In this document: piece after piece, positions 48,570 through 56,373 of the stretch | How positions within the stretch are numbered: position 1 is the stretch's first letter | How the letters are laid out: every line of letters begins with the position of its first letter | Source: Burkholderiales bacterium | Lineage (GTDB): Bacteria > Pseudomonadota > Gammaproteobacteria > Burkholderiales > Burkholderiaceae_E | Length of the DNA: 64,000 nucleotides | Assembly: GCA_026399875.1 (NCBI GenBank) | Contig: JAPLQF010000033.1 | Coordinates: 62,001 to 126,000, forward strand | Reading direction: 5' to 3' | Translations under genes and position numbers: made by a program | Notes under the pieces: generated by a model | What the model was told of the DNA's origin: nothing | Seen by the model: the letters and a program-made list of their open reading frames with translations, nothing else | Databases searched by the model: none

Positions 48570-49499
48570 ATGACGATGCCGACTGATACCGACCTCAACG
48601 ACCTGCGCCGACGCATCGAGCGCGATCTGATCGACAGCTATGACGAGGCGCTCGAGATGGAGCTCGAGGACCAGGCTTTCGACATTCCTGGTACTGAACC
48701 GGCGGGGCCGGCGACCGATGCCGAGCGTCAGTCCCGCATGCATTATTTCAAGGAGCTGTTCCGGCTCCAGGGAGAGCTGGTCAAGCTTCAGGACTGGGTT
48801 GCCAAGACGAAGACCAAGGCAGTCATCGTTTTCGAGGGTCGCGATTCAGCCGGAAAGGGTGGCGTGATCAAGCGCATCACCCAGCGCCTCAATCCGCGGG
48901 TCTGCCGCGTGGTCGCGCTGCCGGCACCCAACGATCGCGAGCGGACCCAGTGGTATTTCCAGCGCTACATTTCGCACTTGCCCGCCGGTGGCGAGCTCGT
49001 CCTTTTCGATCGCAGCTGGTACAACCGTGCCGGCGTCGAACGGGTGATGGGCTTTTGCAGTGATGACGAGTACGAAGAGTTCTTCCGTTCCGTCCCGGAG
49101 TTCGAGCGCATGCTGGTGCGCTCGGGCATCAAGGTGATCAAGTACTGGTTTTCGATCACCGACGACGAGCAGCACCTTCGCTTTCTGGGCCGGATCCACG
49201 ATCCGCTGAAGCAGTGGAAGCTCAGTCCGATGGACCTCGAGTCACGGCGCCGCTGGGAGGACTACACCCGGGCCAAGGAGACGATGCTCGAGCGCACCCA
49301 CATCCCCGAGGCACCCTGGTGGCTGGTGCAGGCGGTCGACAAGAAAAAGGCTCGTCTCAATTGCATCGCGCATCTGCTCGGGCAGTTCGACTACGAAGAA
49401 GTTGCGCGCGAGCCGGTGGTCCTGCCGGAGCGGGTGCGTAACCCGGACTATTCGCGGCATCCGGTTGCGCCCGAACTCTACGTGCCCGAAAAGTACTGA
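48570..49499 (+). CDS. ppk2: Polyphosphate kinase 2 (PPK2)
   Basis: 309 aa from ATG 48570 with GAGAGG eight bases ahead. PPK2 fold: Walker A VFEGRDSAGKGGVIKRITQRLNPR, lid and Walker B FDRSWYNRAGVERVMGFC, KYWFSITDDEQHLRFLGRIHDPLKQWKLSPMD, and WWLVQAVDKKKARLNCI. One-domain enzyme that uses polyphosphate to phosphorylate nucleoside mono- or diphosphates. N-terminal acidic extension (about 1-60). Class is not certain from sequence, class I likely. Confidence 0.94.
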   Translation: MTMPTDTDLNDLRRRIERDLIDSYDEALEMELEDQAFDIPGTEPAGPATDAERQSRMHYFKELFRLQGELVKLQDWVAKTKTKAVIVFEGRDSAGKGGVIKRITQRLNPRVCRVVALPAPNDRERTQWYFQRYISHLPAGGELVLFDRSWYNRAGVERVMGFCSDDEYEEFFRSVPEFERMLVRSGIKVIKYWFSITDDEQHLRFLGRIHDPLKQWKLSPMDLESRRRWEDYTRAKETMLERTHIPEAPWWLVQAVDKKKARLNCIAHLLGQFDYEEVAREPVVLPERVRNPDYSRHPVAPELYVPEKY

Positions 49500-49687
49500 C
49501 ATCGCGCCGGTTTCACGAGGCGCGGGCGCGGTGATGTCGGGCCAGCCACTCGCTGCAGGCTGCATCAAAGCCTGGCAACACCGCCAGTGAGCCGTCAGAG
49601 GGCAAGGTGACCTGCGATGACGGCGACATGATGAGATACATCGGCCCGGGTCGAACCGCACCGCAGAGCCCATTTCAAGGAGACACC

Positions 49688-50239
49688 ATGACTCGCCCCG
49701 GTCTGAGCTTCAGCCACTTCGGCCTCTTTGTCACCGATCTTGCCGTGATGGAGGACTTCTATTCAAGAGTGCTCGAATTCACCGTCACCGATCGCGGCCG
49801 ACTGGAGCGCCCCTCAGGGGCGGTCGAGCTGGTGTTTTTCAGTCGTGACCCCGACGAGCATCACCAGATCGTGATGGCAGGCGGGCGCCCGGGCGACGTG
49901 GGCTTTAACGTGATCAATCAGATTTCGCTCAAGGCCGACAGCCTGGCGACGCTCAAGTTGATGCACGCACGCCTGAAGGCCGAGGCAGTGCGGGAGATTG
50001 CACCGGTGACCCATGGCAATGCCCTGTCGATCTATGCCCGGGATCCGGAAGGCAACCGGCTCGAACTCTATCTGGACCTGCCGTGGTATGTGACCCAGCC
50101 GGTCGCGGTGCCTGTCGATCTGTCTGCCGATGAAGCCCGGATCATGGCGGATGCCGAAAGCCATGCACGATCGCTGCCTGGCTTCATGCCGCGCGCCCAG
50201 TGGCGCGCGGAGATGGCCAGGCGGATGGGCATTGCCTGA
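49688..50239 (+). CDS. VOC-family (glyoxalase/dioxygenase fold) protein
   Basis: 183 aa from ATG 49688, preceded by AAGGAGA; the open frame to 49607 is not needed. VOC fold: FSHFGLFVTDLAVMEDFYSRVLEFTVTDRG, metal-type His near FSHFG and ALSIYARDPEGNRLELYLDLPWYV with Glu. C-terminal tail (about 140-183) resembles extradiol dioxygenase-like or fosfomycin/bleomycin resistance-like VOC proteins with an added helix. Substrate not assignable. Convergent with leuA (7-base gap). Confidence 0.83.
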   Translation: MTRPGLSFSHFGLFVTDLAVMEDFYSRVLEFTVTDRGRLERPSGAVELVFFSRDPDEHHQIVMAGGRPGDVGFNVINQISLKADSLATLKLMHARLKAEAVREIAPVTHGNALSIYARDPEGNRLELYLDLPWYVTQPVAVPVDLSADEARIMADAESHARSLPGFMPRAQWRAEMARRMGIA

Positions 50240-50246
50240 GCGGGCT

Positions 50247-51932
50247 TCAGGCTGCCCGGCGCCTCGCTCCGCTGCCGGCGTGGTCAGCCAGGCTGAAGTG
50301 GTTGGCCGCACTCAGCAGTGCCCGCAGCGAGGCCACCACGATGCTGCGATCGATGCCCACGCCGAAGCGTGCGCCGGTCACGCCATCGCTGGTGGCTTCG
50401 ATGAAGGCCACCGCGCGGGCATCCGACCCCGAGTCGATTGACCGCTCTTCATAGCTGTCGACACGCAGGGGCAGGCCGAGCGCATGGACGGCGGCATCGA
50501 TCGGGCCATTGCCTTCGCCATGCAGTACATGCGTGACGCCGTCGATTGAAACGGTGAGGTCGATCTGATGGCCGCCGTCTGTGCCGACCATGCGGTGCGA
50601 CAGCAGCTTGATGCGGGCGTCGTCGTGGAGGTATTCGGTGTTGAAGAGGCGCCAGAGGTCGTCGGCGGTGACCTCGGTGCCATGCTCATCGGTATGGCGC
50701 TGAACGATCGAACTGAACTCGACCTGCAGGCGGCGCGGCATCACCAGACCATGGTGACGTTCGAGCAGGAAGGAGATGCCGCCCTTGCCCGACTGGCTGT
50801 TGACGCGGATGACCGACTCATAGGTCCGGCCGACGTCTGCCGGGTCGATCGGCAGATAGGGGACTTCCCAGAGCGAGTCGGGCTGCTGGACGGCGAAGCC
50901 TTTCTTGATGGCGTCCTGATGCGAGCCCGAGAAGGCGGTAAACACCAGATCACCGACATAGGGATGACGCGGATGGATCGGCAACTGGTTGCAGTGCTCG
51001 ACCGTGCGGGCCACCTCATTGATGTCGGAAAAGTCGAGCTGGGGGTCGACACCCTGTGAATAGAGGTTCAACGCCAACGTGACCAGATCGACATTGCCGG
51101 TGCGCTCGCCGTTGCCAAAGAGGCAACCCTCGACCCGGTCGGCGCCCGCCATGACACCAAGTTCGGCAGCGGCCACGGCCGTGCCGCGGTCATTGTGGGG
51201 ATGCAGCGAAATGATGGCCGATTCACGGTTGGGCAGATTGCGGATCATCCACTCGATCTGGTCGGCATAGATATTGGGCGTGGCCGATTCGACCGTGGCC
51301 GGCAGGTTGAGAATCACCGGGCGCTGCGGGGTGGCGTCCCACTCCTTCATGACCGCGACGCAGACATCCCGCGCGAATTCGAGTTCGGTGCTCGAGAACA
51401 CCTCGGGGCTGTATTCGAAGCCCCAGTTGGTGCCCGGGCGGGCCGCCAGAAGCCGCTTGACCACGCGGGTGCTGCTGACCGCCAGGTCGATCACTTCCTG
51501 CTTGCTCAAGTTGAAGACGACCCGTCGAAAGACCGGAGCGGTGGCGTTATACAGATGCACCGTGGCGTTCCTGGCGCCTTCGAGCGACTCGACAGAGCGC
51601 GTGATCAGGTCTTCGCGGGCCTGTGTCAGGACGCTGATCACAACATCGTCGGGCACCAGTCCCTGTTCGATGATGTGGCGCACGAAATCGAAGTCGGTCT
51701 GCGAGGCAGCCGGAAAGCCCACCTCGATTTCCTTGACACCGATCTTCACCAGGGTCTCGAACATGCGCAACTTGCGCGCGGTGTCCATCGGCTCGAAGAG
51801 CGCCTGATTGCCGTCGCGCAGGTCGGTCGACAGCCAGCGGGGGGCGGCGTCGATGGTTTTCGACGGCCAGCGCCGGTCGGGCAGATCGATGACCGGGAAT
51901 GGCTGGTATTTGCCAGTGGGCGATTTCATCAT
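50247..51932 (-). CDS. leuA: 2-isopropylmalate synthase LeuA
   Basis: 561 aa, the long form related to actinobacterial LeuA. HMGL-type TIM barrel with [16 protein letters not shown] (metal Asp/Arg), [20 protein letters not shown] and the HPHNDRG metal histidines, followed by a C-terminal regulatory domain (about 430-550, [34 protein letters not shown]) that senses leucine in the family. First committed step of leucine synthesis. AAGGAG ten bases before ATG 51932. Preceded by a leucine-rich leader peptide and its own promoter, so transcription or translation is probably attenuated by leucine. Confidence 0.96.
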   Translation of the reverse strand: MMKSPTGKYQPFPVIDLPDRRWPSKTIDAAPRWLSTDLRDGNQALFEPMDTARKLRMFETLVKIGVKEIEVGFPAASQTDFDFVRHIIEQGLVPDDVVISVLTQAREDLITRSVESLEGARNATVHLYNATAPVFRRVVFNLSKQEVIDLAVSSTRVVKRLLAARPGTNWGFEYSPEVFSSTELEFARDVCVAVMKEWDATPQRPVILNLPATVESATPNIYADQIEWMIRNLPNRESAIISLHPHNDRGTAVAAAELGVMAGADRVEGCLFGNGERTGNVDLVTLALNLYSQGVDPQLDFSDINEVARTVEHCNQLPIHPRHPYVGDLVFTAFSGSHQDAIKKGFAVQQPDSLWEVPYLPIDPADVGRTYESVIRVNSQSGKGGISFLLERHHGLVMPRRLQVEFSSIVQRHTDEHGTEVTADDLWRLFNTEYLHDDARIKLLSHRMVGTDGGHQIDLTVSIDGVTHVLHGEGNGPIDAAVHALGLPLRVDSYEERSIDSGSDARAVAFIEATSDGVTGARFGVGIDRSIVVASLRALLSAANHFSLADHAGSGARRRAA

Positions 51933-52074
51933 GATCTCAAGGCTCCTTCAGTTGCGGTAGGGTCTGCAACCGGAACAGGGAGCGCAGAGGCAGACGCCGT
52001 ATCGGCTGGCCTCCCGGGCACCCCATGTTTCGGTTGGGGTTCGGGTGGGCCGGGGTGGCGTTACTGACTGGTAC

Positions 52075-52167
52075 TCAGACGCCCTGAACGGGCAGCAGAC
52101 GACCCCGGCCCGCAGCTAGTCGTAGCAGGGACAGAATCGAAAGAGGGGTCAGCGAAACGCGGGTCAT
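52075..52167 (-). CDS. Leucine-rich leader peptide upstream of leuA (candidate attenuator)
   Basis: 30 codons, too short for usual gene calling: MTRVSLTPLSILSLLRLA then AGRGRLLPVQGV. Eight of 30 residues are Leu, including two rare CTA codons in CTG-TCC-CTG-CTA-CGA-CTA. The stop lies 142 bases before leuA. Just after the Leu cluster, GGGCCGGGGT (52102-52111) pairs perfectly with ACCCCGGCCC (52047-52056); the latter overlaps CACCCC, which can instead pair with GGGGTG (52019-52024). A ribosome stalled at the Leu codons would cover the first strand and allow the second pairing. No U-run follows, so control could be translational or Rho-based. There is no clear Shine-Dalgarno, and the -10 lies only 6 bases before the ATG. 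Confidence 0.75.
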   Translation of the reverse strand: MTRVSLTPLSILSLLRLAAGRGRLLPVQGV

Positions 52168-52173
52168 CCCGAG

Positions 52174-52203
52174 AGCGTAGTCGCGAGCCGGTGCGCTTGT
52201 CAA
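52174..52203 (-). promoter_or_regulatory. Promoter of the leuA leader: TTGACA - 18 - TACGCT
   Basis: Consensus -35 TTGACA (52203-52198), 18-base spacer, -10 TACGCT (52179-52174). Transcription would start at or within a few bases of the leader-peptide ATG at 52167, giving a leaderless or nearly leaderless mRNA. Confidence 0.6.
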
Positions 52204-52249
52204 CCGGCGCGGACCGGCGGCAGCGCCGTAGGGGGTTGCCAAGGGTGCG

Positions 52250-52312
52250 CGGTCAGGCGGTCAAGAGGCGGTCAACAGGCGGTCAAAAAGCGGTCAAGAG
52301 GCGGTCAAAAGG
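52250..52312 (-). repeat. 11-nt tandem repeat (about five units) across the nucleoside transporter stop codon
   Basis: CGGTCA recurs at 52250, 52258, 52269, 52280, 52291 and 52302, i.e. an 11-base unit CGGTCAANNGG. Each unit carries TCA (TGA on the minus strand); the gene stops at 52294-52296 inside the array and further TGAs follow in the other two frames. Confidence 0.85.
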
Positions 52313-53547
52313 CCGACAAGTGCGGCGGTAATGCAAGTCGACAGAATCCCGGCCGGCAGCGATCGGATGGCCAGCCGGCTCACCTCTGCACGCCGATCCT
52401 CGGGCATCAGCGGGGTCATGCCGCCCAGCATGATGCCGACGCTGCCAAAGTTGGCAAAGCCGGCGAGTGCATAGGTCATCAACAGTCGGCTGCGCGCCGA
52501 CATGGCCTCTGGTGGCAGCGAGGCCATGTCGGCAAACGCGATGAATTCGTTGAGAACCGCCTTCTTGCCAAGCAGTTGGCCAGCGATGCCGGCTTCAGCC
52601 CAGGGGATTCCCACCAGCCAGGCCAGCGGGGCGAAGACGGCGCCCATGATCCGGGCAATCGAGACCGGCGTGCCGGCTACTGGCGGCACAAGCGCGAGGC
52701 CCTGATCGACCAGCGCGACCAGGGCGATGAAGACGATCAGCATCGCCACAATGTTCAGCAGCAGTTGCAGGCCGTCGAGCGTGCCGCGGGTCAGTGCAGC
52801 GATCGTGCTGGCATCCTCGCGCTGCATCACGAGGCTCGATCGGTCGGCCGGCTGATCGGAAGGCACCATCAGGGCAGCCACTGCGATCGCCACCGGAATC
52901 GCGACCACTGAGGCGATCAGCAGATGGCCAAGGGCCTGCGGCACGATCGGTTTGAGCAGGGTTGCATAGAGCACCAGTACCGTCCCGGCGATGGTGGCCA
53001 TGCCGCAGTTCATGACGATGAAGAGCTCGCCGCGGCTCATGCGGGCCAGCCAGGGTCTGATCACCAGTGGCCCTTCGATCATGCCGACGAAGGCATTGGC
53101 CGCAGCCGACACCCCGACTGCGCCGCCGATGCCAAGCGTGCGATTGAGCAGCCAGGCGAAGGCCTGGACCACCCGGGTCAGGATGCCCCAGTGAAACAGC
53201 ACCGCCGATAGCGCGGAAATCAGCAGCACCAGGGGCAGAGCCTGGGTGGCCAGCACGAAGCCCGCGCCCGGACTGACCGGGGTGAAGGGCAGGGGGCCGC
53301 CGCCGATGTAGCCGAAGACGAAGGATGTACCTGCGGTGCTCGCAGCCATCAGCGCATCGAGGACGCGGTTGCTTTGCTCAAGCAGCCAGCTTAGTCCGGG
53401 CAGCCAGGTGAATGCCGCGATCAGCCCGAGGGCCAGGGCGATGCCGCTGCCAACCGTTCGCCAGGCGATCAGATCACGCCGTTCGCTGGCAAGCCAGGCG
53501 AGTCCGAGCAGGGCCAGCACACCGAATCCACTGTGAATCATCGCCAT
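52294..53547 (-). CDS. Concentrative nucleoside transporter (NupC/CNT family)
   Basis: 417 aa, about ten TMs. CNT marks: GAGFVLATQALPLVLLISALSAVLFHWGIL, ANAFVGMIEGPLVIRPWLARMSRGELFIVMNCGMATIAGTVLVLYA and the C-terminal FANFGSVGIMLGGMTPLMPEDRR. Cation-coupled uptake of nucleosides across the inner membrane. Stop codon lies within an 11-nt repeat array. Confidence 0.93.
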   Translation of the reverse strand: MAMIHSGFGVLALLGLAWLASERRDLIAWRTVGSGIALALGLIAAFTWLPGLSWLLEQSNRVLDALMAASTAGTSFVFGYIGGGPLPFTPVSPGAGFVLATQALPLVLLISALSAVLFHWGILTRVVQAFAWLLNRTLGIGGAVGVSAAANAFVGMIEGPLVIRPWLARMSRGELFIVMNCGMATIAGTVLVLYATLLKPIVPQALGHLLIASVVAIPVAIAVAALMVPSDQPADRSSLVMQREDASTIAALTRGTLDGLQLLLNIVAMLIVFIALVALVDQGLALVPPVAGTPVSIARIMGAVFAPLAWLVGIPWAEAGIAGQLLGKKAVLNEFIAFADMASLPPEAMSARSRLLMTYALAGFANFGSVGIMLGGMTPLMPEDRRAEVSRLAIRSLPAGILSTCITAALVGLLTAS

Positions 53548-53725
53548 CTGCTAGCCCCTGCGGCCTTTCGCCTGTCGAGCCCGCATTGAATCACGGTCAT
53601 GCCGTTTCGACACGGTATGCCATAAAGGGCAAGGCGGCGCTATGATCGCGACTCCTTAGCCGTCGGCGCCGCCGTGGCGAGTCATAACAATTTACTGAGC
53701 GCCCAAGCGCTCGCGAGGAGGTCGA

Positions 53726-55426
53726 ATGGATCGCTTTTGGCTCAGTTCCTATCCCGAAGGTGTGCCTGCTGATATCGACCCTTCGCTCTATCCGTCGCTC
53801 AATGCCCTGATCGACGAGAGCCTTAAGAAGTACAGCACCCGCACCGCCTATCTGTGCATGGACAAGCCCATGACCTATGGCGAACTCGACCAGCGATCGC
53901 AGGCCTTTGCCGCCTGGCTGCAGTCGAAGGGCCTGGGAAAGGGCAAGCGGGTGGCAATCATGCTGCCGAATATCCTGCAGTTTCCGGTGGCTGCAGCCGG
54001 TGTGCTGCGGGCTGGATGCACTGCGGTCTGCGTCAATCCGCTCTACACACCGCGCGAGCTCGAACATCAGCTCAAGGATTCGGGAGCTGAGGCGATCGTC
54101 ATCCTCGAAAATTTCGCGCACACCCTGCAGCAGGTGATCGGCCACACCGCCATCAGGCATGTGGTGCTGACCTCGATCGGCGAGATGCTCGGTGCGGTTC
54201 GCGGCAGGATCATCGATTTTGCGATCCGCAATGTGCGCAAGATGGTGCCGCCCTTCGATTTGCCGGGTGCTAGCCGATTTGCCGATGCGGTGTCTGCCGG
54301 CGAATCGATGCGCTATCAGGCCCCCTCGGTGGGTAGCGAGGATCTGGCCTTTCTGCAATACACAGGCGGGACCACCGGTTTGTCCAAGGGCGCGATGCTC
54401 ACGCATCGCAACGTGATCGCGGCGATCCTGCAATGTGAAGCCTGGTTCATGCCGATTGATCGCGCGTTCAAGGCGAAGTATGGCGAGGACGCGCCGTTTA
54501 CCGGCCTTTGCGCTTTGCCGCTTTATCACATCTACATGCTTGCGCTCGGTTTTGGCTTCGGCATGAAGTCAGGTGGCTGCAACCTGCTGGTGCCCAATCC
54601 GCGTGACATTCCGGACCTGATCAAGGTGCTCGCCAAGTACCCGGTCAACAATTTCCCTGGCCTCAATACCCTCTTCAATGCGCTCGCCAACAATCCCGAA
54701 TTCGCGAAACTCGATTTCTCGCGGCTGATGTTTGCAGCCGGCGGTGGCATGGCGACCCAGCAGGCGGTGGCCGACAAATGGCTGGCTGTGACCGGTGTGC
54801 CCCTGGGTGAAGGTTTCGGCTTGTCCGAAACCTGCGCGATCGGGACGATCAACCCGGTCAACAGCACTGCCTTCAACGGTACGGTCGGTCTGCCGGTCAG
54901 TTCGGTCGAAGTCGCGATTCGCGATGACGCCGGCAATGATGTGCCGTCGGGAGAGCGCGGCGAAATCTGTATCCGCGGGCCGCAGGTCATGGCGGGCTAC
55001 TGGCAGCAGCCCGAGGAGACCGCCCGCGCAATGACCGCCGATGGTTTCTTTAAGACCGGCGATATCGGTGTCATGGATTTCAAAGGGTTTGTGAAGATCG
55101 TCGATCGCAAGAAGGACATGATCATCGTCTCGGGTTTCAATGTGTTTCCGAACGAGATCGAGGAAGTGATCGCGTCACTGCCCGGCGTGCTCGAGTGCGC
55201 CGCGGTGGGCGTTCCCGATGAGCATTCGGGTGAGGCGATCAAGATTTTTGTGGTCCGCAAGGACCCGGCACTCACCGAGCAGGCAGTGCGCGACTGGTGC
55301 GCCGACCGCTTGACCGGCTACAAGAAGCCGCGGCATGTCGTGTTCTGTGCCGAATTGCCCAAGAGCAATGTCGGCAAGATTCTGCGTCGCGAACTGCGCG
55401 ATTCGCCGCCCAAGGCGCTTGCCTGA
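53726..55426 (+). CDS. fadD: Long-chain fatty acid-CoA ligase (FadD-like)
   Basis: 566 aa from ATG 53726, with GAGGAGG at 53715-53721. AMP-binding signature LQYTGGTTGLSKGAMLTHRN, GFGLSETCAIGTINP, the adenylate-binding GYWQQPEETARAMTADGFFKTGDIGVMD, and FVKIVDRKKDMIIVSGFNVFPNEIEEV with the C-terminal catalytic Lys in KSNVGKILRRELRD. N-terminus (MDRFWLSSYPEGVPADID) is typical of proteobacterial FadD. Activates free fatty acids for beta-oxidation. A TATGAT box lies at 53641-53646, 80 bases upstream. Confidence 0.94.
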   Translation: MDRFWLSSYPEGVPADIDPSLYPSLNALIDESLKKYSTRTAYLCMDKPMTYGELDQRSQAFAAWLQSKGLGKGKRVAIMLPNILQFPVAAAGVLRAGCTAVCVNPLYTPRELEHQLKDSGAEAIVILENFAHTLQQVIGHTAIRHVVLTSIGEMLGAVRGRIIDFAIRNVRKMVPPFDLPGASRFADAVSAGESMRYQAPSVGSEDLAFLQYTGGTTGLSKGAMLTHRNVIAAILQCEAWFMPIDRAFKAKYGEDAPFTGLCALPLYHIYMLALGFGFGMKSGGCNLLVPNPRDIPDLIKVLAKYPVNNFPGLNTLFNALANNPEFAKLDFSRLMFAAGGGMATQQAVADKWLAVTGVPLGEGFGLSETCAIGTINPVNSTAFNGTVGLPVSSVEVAIRDDAGNDVPSGERGEICIRGPQVMAGYWQQPEETARAMTADGFFKTGDIGVMDFKGFVKIVDRKKDMIIVSGFNVFPNEIEEVIASLPGVLECAAVGVPDEHSGEAIKIFVVRKDPALTEQAVRDWCADRLTGYKKPRHVVFCAELPKSNVGKILRRELRDSPPKALA

Positions 55427-55429
55427 CCT

Positions 55430-55455
55430 GCTGCGATGAAGTGCTGCGATGAAGT
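55430..55455 (+). repeat. 13-nt tandem duplication just after the fadD stop
   Basis: GCTGCGATGAAGT twice in tandem. Together with the stop at 55424 the TGAs at 55437 and 55450 close all three frames at exact 13-base steps. Confidence 0.85.
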
Positions 55456-55479
55456 GCTTAATCAAGCCGCTTGAATGAG

Positions 55480-55501
55480 GCGAGCCCCGGGTGGGGCTCG
55501 C
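55480..55501. terminator. Strong hairpin between convergent fadD and SDR genes
   Basis: Perfect 9-bp stem GCGAGCCCC/GGGGCTCGC with a 4-base loop. No T-run on either side, so not a textbook intrinsic terminator, but its place between convergent genes suggests a transcript end. Confidence 0.5.
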
Positions 55502-55544
55502 ACAGGCCGGCACGATGGCGGTACGACGCCGGATTGATGAGCGA

Positions 55545-55561
55545 GAGCCGCTTCGCGGCTC
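55545..55561. terminator. Second hairpin next to the SDR stop
   Basis: Perfect 7-bp stem GAGCCGC/GCGGCTC with a 3-base loop, six bases before the SDR stop. No T-run. Confidence 0.4.
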
Positions 55562-55567
55562 ACAAGA

Positions 55568-56332
55568 TCAGCCGGTGATGGTGGCTCCGCCGTCGGAGAC
55601 GATCGACTGACCGGTGATGAAGGCACCCGCACGGCTGGCGAGCATCACCGCGATGCCACCGATATCGTCGGGTTCACCGAGCCGGCGAAGCGGGAAGCGT
55701 GCTTCGGCGGCGGCTTTGCGCTTGGGATCTTCGTAGAGCGCCTTGGCGAAGTCGGTCTTGATCAGGCCAGGGGCGATGCAGTTGACGCGGATATTGTCGG
55801 GGCCCCACTCGCAGGCGAGGTTGCGGGCGAGTTGCATGTCCGCGGCTTTCGAGATGCAGTAGGCACCGATTTCGGTCGAGCCTTTCAGGCCGCCGATCGA
55901 CGAAATGATGATGATTGCGCCGTCTTTCTTGGCCACCATGTCGGGGCGGACCATGGTGCACAGCCAGTGGTTTGACAGCACGTTGTTGCGCATGATCTTT
56001 TCGAAGACTTCGTCTCCCATGCCGGCAGCCGGGCCGAAATAGGGGTTGGACGCAGCATTGCAAACCAGGATGTCGATCGGCCCGAAGGCCTTGCGGGTGC
56101 CGTCGACCAGCGCTTGCAGACCCTGCTTGTCGGAAATGTTGGCCGGAATCGAGATCGCTTCGCCGCCGGCATCGCGGATTTCTTTCACGACCGCTTCGCA
56201 GGCGTCGGCCTTGCGGCTGGAGACCACAACGCGCGCGCCATGGGCGGCGAAGTTGAGGGCGATCGAGCGGCCGATACCGCGGCTCGAACCGGTGACGATG
56301 GCGACCTTGCCGGTCAGATCGAAAAGACTCAT
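55568..56332 (-). CDS. SDR-family oxidoreductase
   Basis: 254 aa from ATG 56332, preceded by AGGAGA; the frame extends to 56449 but without support. Classical short-chain dehydrogenase: TGSSRGIGRSIALNFAAHG cofactor motif, NAAS (ILVCNAASNPYF), Ser in IIISSIGGLKGS and catalytic YCISKAA (Tyr-X3-Lys), plus NCIAPGLIKTDFAKALYEDP. Likely NADP-linked, similar to DHRS4/FabG-like proteins seen next to FadD genes; it is convergent with fadD, so shared lipid metabolism is only a suggestion. Confidence 0.9.
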   Translation of the reverse strand: MSLFDLTGKVAIVTGSSRGIGRSIALNFAAHGARVVVSSRKADACEAVVKEIRDAGGEAISIPANISDKQGLQALVDGTRKAFGPIDILVCNAASNPYFGPAAGMGDEVFEKIMRNNVLSNHWLCTMVRPDMVAKKDGAIIIISSIGGLKGSTEIGAYCISKAADMQLARNLACEWGPDNIRVNCIAPGLIKTDFAKALYEDPKRKAAAEARFPLRRLGEPDDIGGIAVMLASRAGAFITGQSIVSDGGATITG

Positions 56333-56373
56333 GGTTGTCTCCTGCTGTGAGTTGAGTGTGTAGGAAGCGATTG

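Noticed and set aside
51933-52074. Intrinsic terminator in the leuA leader
   Set aside because: GC-rich stems are present but no run of T follows any of them, so a factor-independent terminator is not supported.
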